A stretch of DNA of 64,000 bases from Alentia gelatinosa (Eukaryota; Annelida; Polychaeta; Phyllodocida; Polynoidae), in the NCBI GenBank assembly GCA_950022655.1, contig OX465583.1:31027360-31091359 (forward strand), read 5' to 3'. Of the stretch, positions 60,018 to 64,000 are shown in pieces (within the stretch, counting starts at the first letter, position 1; the number at the start of each line of letters is the position of its first letter). Under the pieces are notes generated by a model that saw only the letters and a program-made list of their open reading frames with translations, had not been told where the DNA came from and did no database searches. Made by a program: the position numbers and the translations under genes.

Positions 60018-60165
60018 GCCATCTGTTGCCATCTAGAGAACAGCTCTAACTACCATCTATTGAATAGCTCTGACTGCCATCTATTGAACAGCTCTGACCG
60101 CCACTTAGAAAACAGTGTCATCTAATGAGTAATTCACACAGTGAGTAATTCACATAATTTACCTA
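60018..60165 (-). repeat. Right-hand remnant of the CTCF-like minisatellite
   Basis: TGCCATCTGTTGCCATCTAG, ACCATCTATTGAATAGC, TGCCATCTATTGAACAGC and CGCCACTTAGAAAACAG continue the array. On the minus strand CAATAGATGGCAG matches the CTCF core. The units also contain GAACAGCTC, one step from GAGCAGCTC. Confidence 0.75.
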
Positions 60166-60978
60166 GTGAGAAGACCACACTGTTTCCTACTCAGCAAAAT
60201 CTATGGCATAAGAATTACAAAATAACCAAGTTATATATACCCACCTTACATAACACCACAACAGTGTGTCAAAAGGACATACTTCAAGAGATGACCTTGG
60301 CGGGCCAAAATACATCAAACACTTTGTGAATAATCTAGATTCTAAACCGGATTATTGAGTTAAAGGAAAGGATTCTAAGGGATAAACATATCTGAAAACA
60401 TGGGGTATAGTTTGGGGTGACAGGATTCAAACTAGGGATATATATGTGTATAGGAGCAAGAAGAGTTAAATATGTATTTGCTTTTAATCCATCAGATTTA
60501 TACCGTGCGGTACAACAGATCCGAATCTGTTTAGCCGTCTTTTCGCCTCTGAGCCATGTTGGTTATATGCCTTTTTGAATCCTGAATATACTTTGATAAA
60601 TCTCAATACAGACATAGATAATCCATCAAAACCTAGTGGAGACTTAGGGGCAAACGTTATCCCAAATTTCAATCAATTTAATAGCATAGTATAGTAAATC
60701 TCTTAACACAATGAAACAATCTAAACAGGATATTACACGAATCAAATCAACTATCTACATACTGCTGGTCTGTTATGTCCGAAGTTCTGTAACGCTGATG
60801 CTTTGTATTCATTGATCCATGCCTATACAGAGTAGTCCCTCAAAGTGAGGCACATCCAACTCCAAACTGCCACACCCAACTTTCCTTTTCCTGAAACGCC
60901 CCAGTTTCAAAGTACACATCTCGGTCAGTCCAGAGTAGCCATTACAAGAGGCATCTTCCCTCTAATAGTGCCGACTGC
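60166..60978. other. AT-rich non-coding stretch
   Basis: No exon or repeat recognised. Confidence 0.4.
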
Positions 60979-61066
60979 CAAGGTCACGCCTCAGTGTCTT
61001 CTCGAGGTCACGCATCACTGGCTACCCAAGGTCAAGTATTGATGGCGTCACGGGGTCGTGACGTCA
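60979..61066 (+). promoter_or_regulatory. Triple AGGTCA array with CRE
   Basis: AGGTCA begins at 60981, 61005 and 61029, exactly 24 bases apart, two of them preceded by CCA (CCAAGGTCA, monomeric nuclear receptor style). A palindromic TGACGTCA follows at 61059-61066. Binding is inference from known nuclear-receptor and CREB sites. Confidence 0.45.
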
Positions 61067-61537
61067 GTACACTAAGGGCTATTTGTGTTGTGAGCTCGGT
61101 ATACCAGGCATATGTCGCGTGGACAGGGTTGGAGCAAGTTGTTTTGAGGTTGTTGGGTAGGTCAGTGGAGACGTCGCCCCGGAACGAAGCCGCCCGTGAT
61201 TTGAAGGAGAACTCGCCCTTTTTTTTTTTAGTTTGCACCCCATATTGGTGTGTGAGGGTTACGGTCAGGGTTAAGATTAGGGTTAAGGTTCGAACTACTT
61301 AACTGTGCATGTTCATATTTTTCTATACAAGTATTCATGTTTTAGGGGCTTTTCTAGTTCGATATGGGGCCAGTTAGGGGAGAGTTCATTTCGGGGCGAG
61401 GGAATCCTGGGACGACTTCGTTTCAGGGTAAGTCTTTTTTTCTTCAGCATTCCTGGGGTACAGGGCAGGGGGGGGGGGGTAATTATTTGATCGAACTATA
61501 ATAATGTCTACTGTAAGTGAATTAATTGATGTTCTGG
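61067..61537. other. Non-coding stretch with homopolymer runs
   Basis: T10 near 61220 and G11 near 61470. AGGGTTAAGATTAGGGTTAAGG near 61270 (split here as AGGGTTAAG and ATTAGGGTTAAGG) is faintly telomere-like but only two units. Confidence 0.4.
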
Positions 61538-61720
61538 GCGATGGGATAGTTCAGTGGGAAGTGTGCTAGCCTGTGGATTGCGGGGAAAGAGGTTCGAGGC
61601 TCAGCCTTCCCGTAGTGTTTCCTGCTTGTCTGTTGGCCTTATCTCATAGTTTCGATTTTGCCGTGATGTGACCTTGTCTGTTGCTCTAGCGGAAAACACC
61701 ATCAAACAACTAATAAAATA
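61538..61720 (+). mobile_element. tRNA-like SINE, plus orientation
   Basis: GATAGTTCAGTGGGAAG (A-box-like) and GAGGTTCGAGGCTCAGCC (B-box-like), about 45 bases apart, followed by a pyrimidine-rich body. The fold is not a good tRNA cloverleaf (loop lengths off, no clean acceptor stem), so a SINE head or tRNA pseudogene. Confidence 0.5.
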
Positions 61721-63030
61721 ATTTTCCCCAAATCCAAGGGTTGTAGCCCAATATATGAAATCATCATATACAAAGGCAACCCCTTTAGCAACAAATGGTT
61801 ACGCCGTCCGCACTCCCCTCTACTACAAATGATCTGTCCCAAGCGGATCTGATGCAGGTACAGATGCAAACGTATGTTTATATTTAATGTTTATACTATT
61901 GTTTTTCCTAATCCAGTTTGACCTGCAACTCGATAATCTGCAACCATTGAGTGGTTTTGTGAGAACATGTCACACTTGCCTTTGACGATCGAGTACGCAT
62001 GCTCCTTCGCCAATTGGTGGAGAACGCTTCCAATTTATAGATTTTTGTGGTGGCGCCGTGCAGCGAAGCGTGGTGGTATTATACTAAAGTGGCAAACGTC
62101 GACGCCCGGTAGACCCCCCTTTTCAGACGTCATGGGGCCGGACCCTCAACGGGAATTCTTAACGTGTTTTCTTCTTTCTTTATGACTGGCCCGGAATCTA
62201 TCGACGGATACTGATCAATTGCCATGCACGAGGCTATTTCGCTGACAGAGAACTCTTTAATTCTTTTTAATATTGAATTAAGAGTTCATCGACAAACATT
62301 TTTTGTACCTGGATGTAGGCTTAACTTTATACAGGTTTCATTTTATTGTAGCAGAGAAGTTTATGGGGCATAGGAGAAGATATTAACTAGAGACCTAAAA
62401 GAAATGCCTTGGAATTTGCCTTAGATTCACATGATCCCTATAAGAAATTGTTTGAAAAGTAGGACGCTTCATTAGCAGCCTGAGGCCTATAAGACATTAA
62501 CGTGATGAGACTCATCAACTTGATGCTGGCTCACGAATTAGTTATAACAGTTATAATTGTTGATATCATTTTTGGTGTACGCGCAGCATAGAACCGATTT
62601 TGTTAACCCATAGATGGTCGAGGGTCATTGATTGTATGTGGGATATCGTCTGCGCAGAGGCACCCTTTGATCAAGTCGCTGTACGAAGGTATCGTGAATC
62701 ATACGCGAGTGTTACCTATTCATTCCTACCATGGGATCGGTGAATATGGGCGGGGGGAAGTGTTGATATCTATGTAGGTAAAATTTGTGTTACCGTTTGC
62801 GTTCCGTGATCTGATGGGATCTGTGAACGCTTTCGGCAGAAAATATTTCTGAGTGTTGATATCTAGTCGGTTTGATGTAGTCTGAGTCCACGGTTAGTTC
62901 ATTTTAGCTCTGCCTTATCAACACTGGCCAAGGTCTCAGCTCTGGGTCATAAAATAGGCGGAAACCGGAAACATGGAGCCCAATGCTGCTTTCTGAGTAT
63001 TCAATGTTATATTATAGGTACCCGAGTAAT
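61721..63030. other. Non-coding stretch with a hairpin
   Basis: GAACTCTTTAATTC (62250-62263) pairs with GAATTAAGAGTTC (62275-62287). No exon recognised. Confidence 0.45.
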
Positions 63031-63160
63031 TAAATAGAACTGAACGAGAGTAAGCCTGATTAGTTTTTATGCCACGACGGACAGGTCGTGTAGTGAGTAG
63101 CAGACCTGACCGGAGTGGCTTGAAAACTAGTCAGGCTACCTTCAGTTCGGTTCTGTATTT
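63031..63160. repeat. Whole-length imperfect hairpin of about 120 bp
   Basis: The left arm runs from TAAATAGAACTGAACGAG through GCCTGATTAGTTTT to GACGGACAGGTC; the right arm mirrors it from GACCTGACCGGAGTGGC through AAAACTAGTCAGGC to TTCGGTTCTGTATTTA. Arms of about 53 bases around a 15-base loop. Either a foldback MITE or a long hairpin RNA precursor. Confidence 0.7.
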
Positions 63161-63409
63161 ATCCTACCCCGTCTTTACACTTCAGGTGTGAGTTCTATCT
63201 TTCGATTATTCTGTATCATGCTAGCAACATCTGAATTGGCATTTTGAGTACAACCGGAACTTTTTTCGTAGTAGCTGACATCCTGGTCTCTGATTGGTCA
63301 ATTTTTTTTATTACTCTAGTGGCATAAAAAAACACTTTATGTCACAGCATGCCACATAAAATTTGCCTATGTTAAGTCTATGGCGGCTTTTTATTAGGGG
63401 TAGGATAAA
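63158..63409 (-). mobile_element. Small TIR element family D, copy 2
   Basis: TTTATCCTACCCC (63158-63170) inverted at 63397-63409 (GGGGTAGGATAAA). The complement carries CATAGACTTAACATAGG and ATGCCACTAG in the same order as 47790-47939. Its left terminus overlaps the end of the preceding hairpin, so the two may form one composite element. Confidence 0.7.
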
Positions 63410-64000
63410 TGCAGAGCAGAAATATAATTTTAGAGTTATATAGGCGTATACGTGTCCTTACAAGGATTTGTCGGTCTCTACTATTCTCCAATCATGAAGA
63501 AAACGGGGGACCTATAGGTCGGCCTAATAGCTTTCCACAGAGACTAAGCCAGTCTCCGTTTTATTTGTTTGGATAGTTTGACTTCCAATATTCTCGACTG
63601 TGTATCGGGAAGTATACTCATATTGCCATCAACTGCCTGTGGTTCGATTCCTTATGGAGACAATGATGTGCACACGCATGAATCTTGATTCCCGGCAGGT
63701 TTGGCGGAGAGCCATGCCTGGTTGCCTTCTATGCATTACACAGTGCTCTTCATCACTGTCCGATATCCTCCACCACTAGTCATATCTCTGTATTCTCTGC
63801 ATCTCTGGGATATTCTGTGCATACGTTTCTCAATTACTGTACACTTTGTAATGTTGTTTGTCCTGCCAAACCTGGCAAAGTGTCTGGGACTGTTGCAGGA
63901 TTATGTTTGAAAATTTATGCTCATTCAATTCGCAGTCTAATCAACTTTGGATGTTAATTCTTTATTTCTTGTCTCATAATAGGTTATACGCTTTAATACA
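63410..64000. other. Non-coding stretch to window end
   Basis: A 90-codon frame at 63685-63957 has no recognisable domain. No repeat recognised. Confidence 0.4.

Noticed and set aside
61255..61295. Interstitial telomere repeat
   Set aside because: Only two imperfect TTAGGG-like units are present; too short to call.
61538..61620. Functional tRNA gene
   Set aside because: A- and B-box-like sequences exist, but acceptor and anticodon stems do not form a proper cloverleaf.
1..64000. Bacterial-type operons, CRISPR arrays or phage genes
   Set aside because: No long coding density, no ribosome-binding pattern and no direct-repeat/spacer array; SINEs, microsatellites and spliced exon structure point to an animal genome.

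Overview
The window looks like nuclear DNA from a mollusc, most likely a gastropod. It has AT-rich non-coding sequence, many minisatellites and microsatellites, patchy CpG-rich islands, a 200-base assembly gap, and tRNA-headed SINEs. The SINEs carry a 'TTTAACGTCCAGTTAACC' tail or a 'GGCTTTACGCCGAATCAATT' block, both of which resemble elements I associate with molluscs. The organism call is an inference; no ribosomal or mitochondrial marker is present. Only one segment is convincingly protein coding: a 169-bp internal exon on the minus strand (49291-49459) encoding the first half of an I-set immunoglobulin domain, with a good 3' splice site and a perfect GTAAGT donor. Almost all other open frames are unsupported or are by-products of tandem repeats. 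The window therefore reads as intergenic or intronic DNA around one exon of a larger gene. Layout: 0-7 kb holds a degenerate and then a clean 18-bp minisatellite; 7-13 kb has the gap, SINEs and two foldback elements; 13.5-16.9 kb has CpG-rich patches and a 133/208-bp tandem family; 17-24.5 kb has regulatory-looking motif clusters, four helically phased CCAAT boxes and a 73-bp satellite; 25-34 kb has another foldback copy, a CpG island, a SINE and a pyrimidine tract; 35-38 kb has an NRF1+ETS module and a near-identical 133-bp duplication; 41-48.6 kb has SINEs, CpG islands, a 48-bp minisatellite and a small transposon-like element; 49-50.4 kb has the Ig exon and a CpG promoter-like module upstream of it; 52-64 kb has an interrupted minisatellite rich in CTCF-like cores, a triple AGGTCA array, more SINE and foldback elements. 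Two signals stand out. First, the near-palindrome GAGC(A/T)GCTC occurs about 31 times by eye (21 outside the dense 5.6-6.06 kb array) where about 0.5 is expected. It lies inside tandem arrays of quite different unit length (18, 48, 73 and 208 bp) and beside CpG-rich islands. Second, the 59.4-60.1 kb array repeats, always in one orientation, a core that matches the bilaterian CTCF consensus, and single CTCF-like cores are scattered elsewhere. Both are hypotheses about chromatin or recombination elements, not demonstrated systems.
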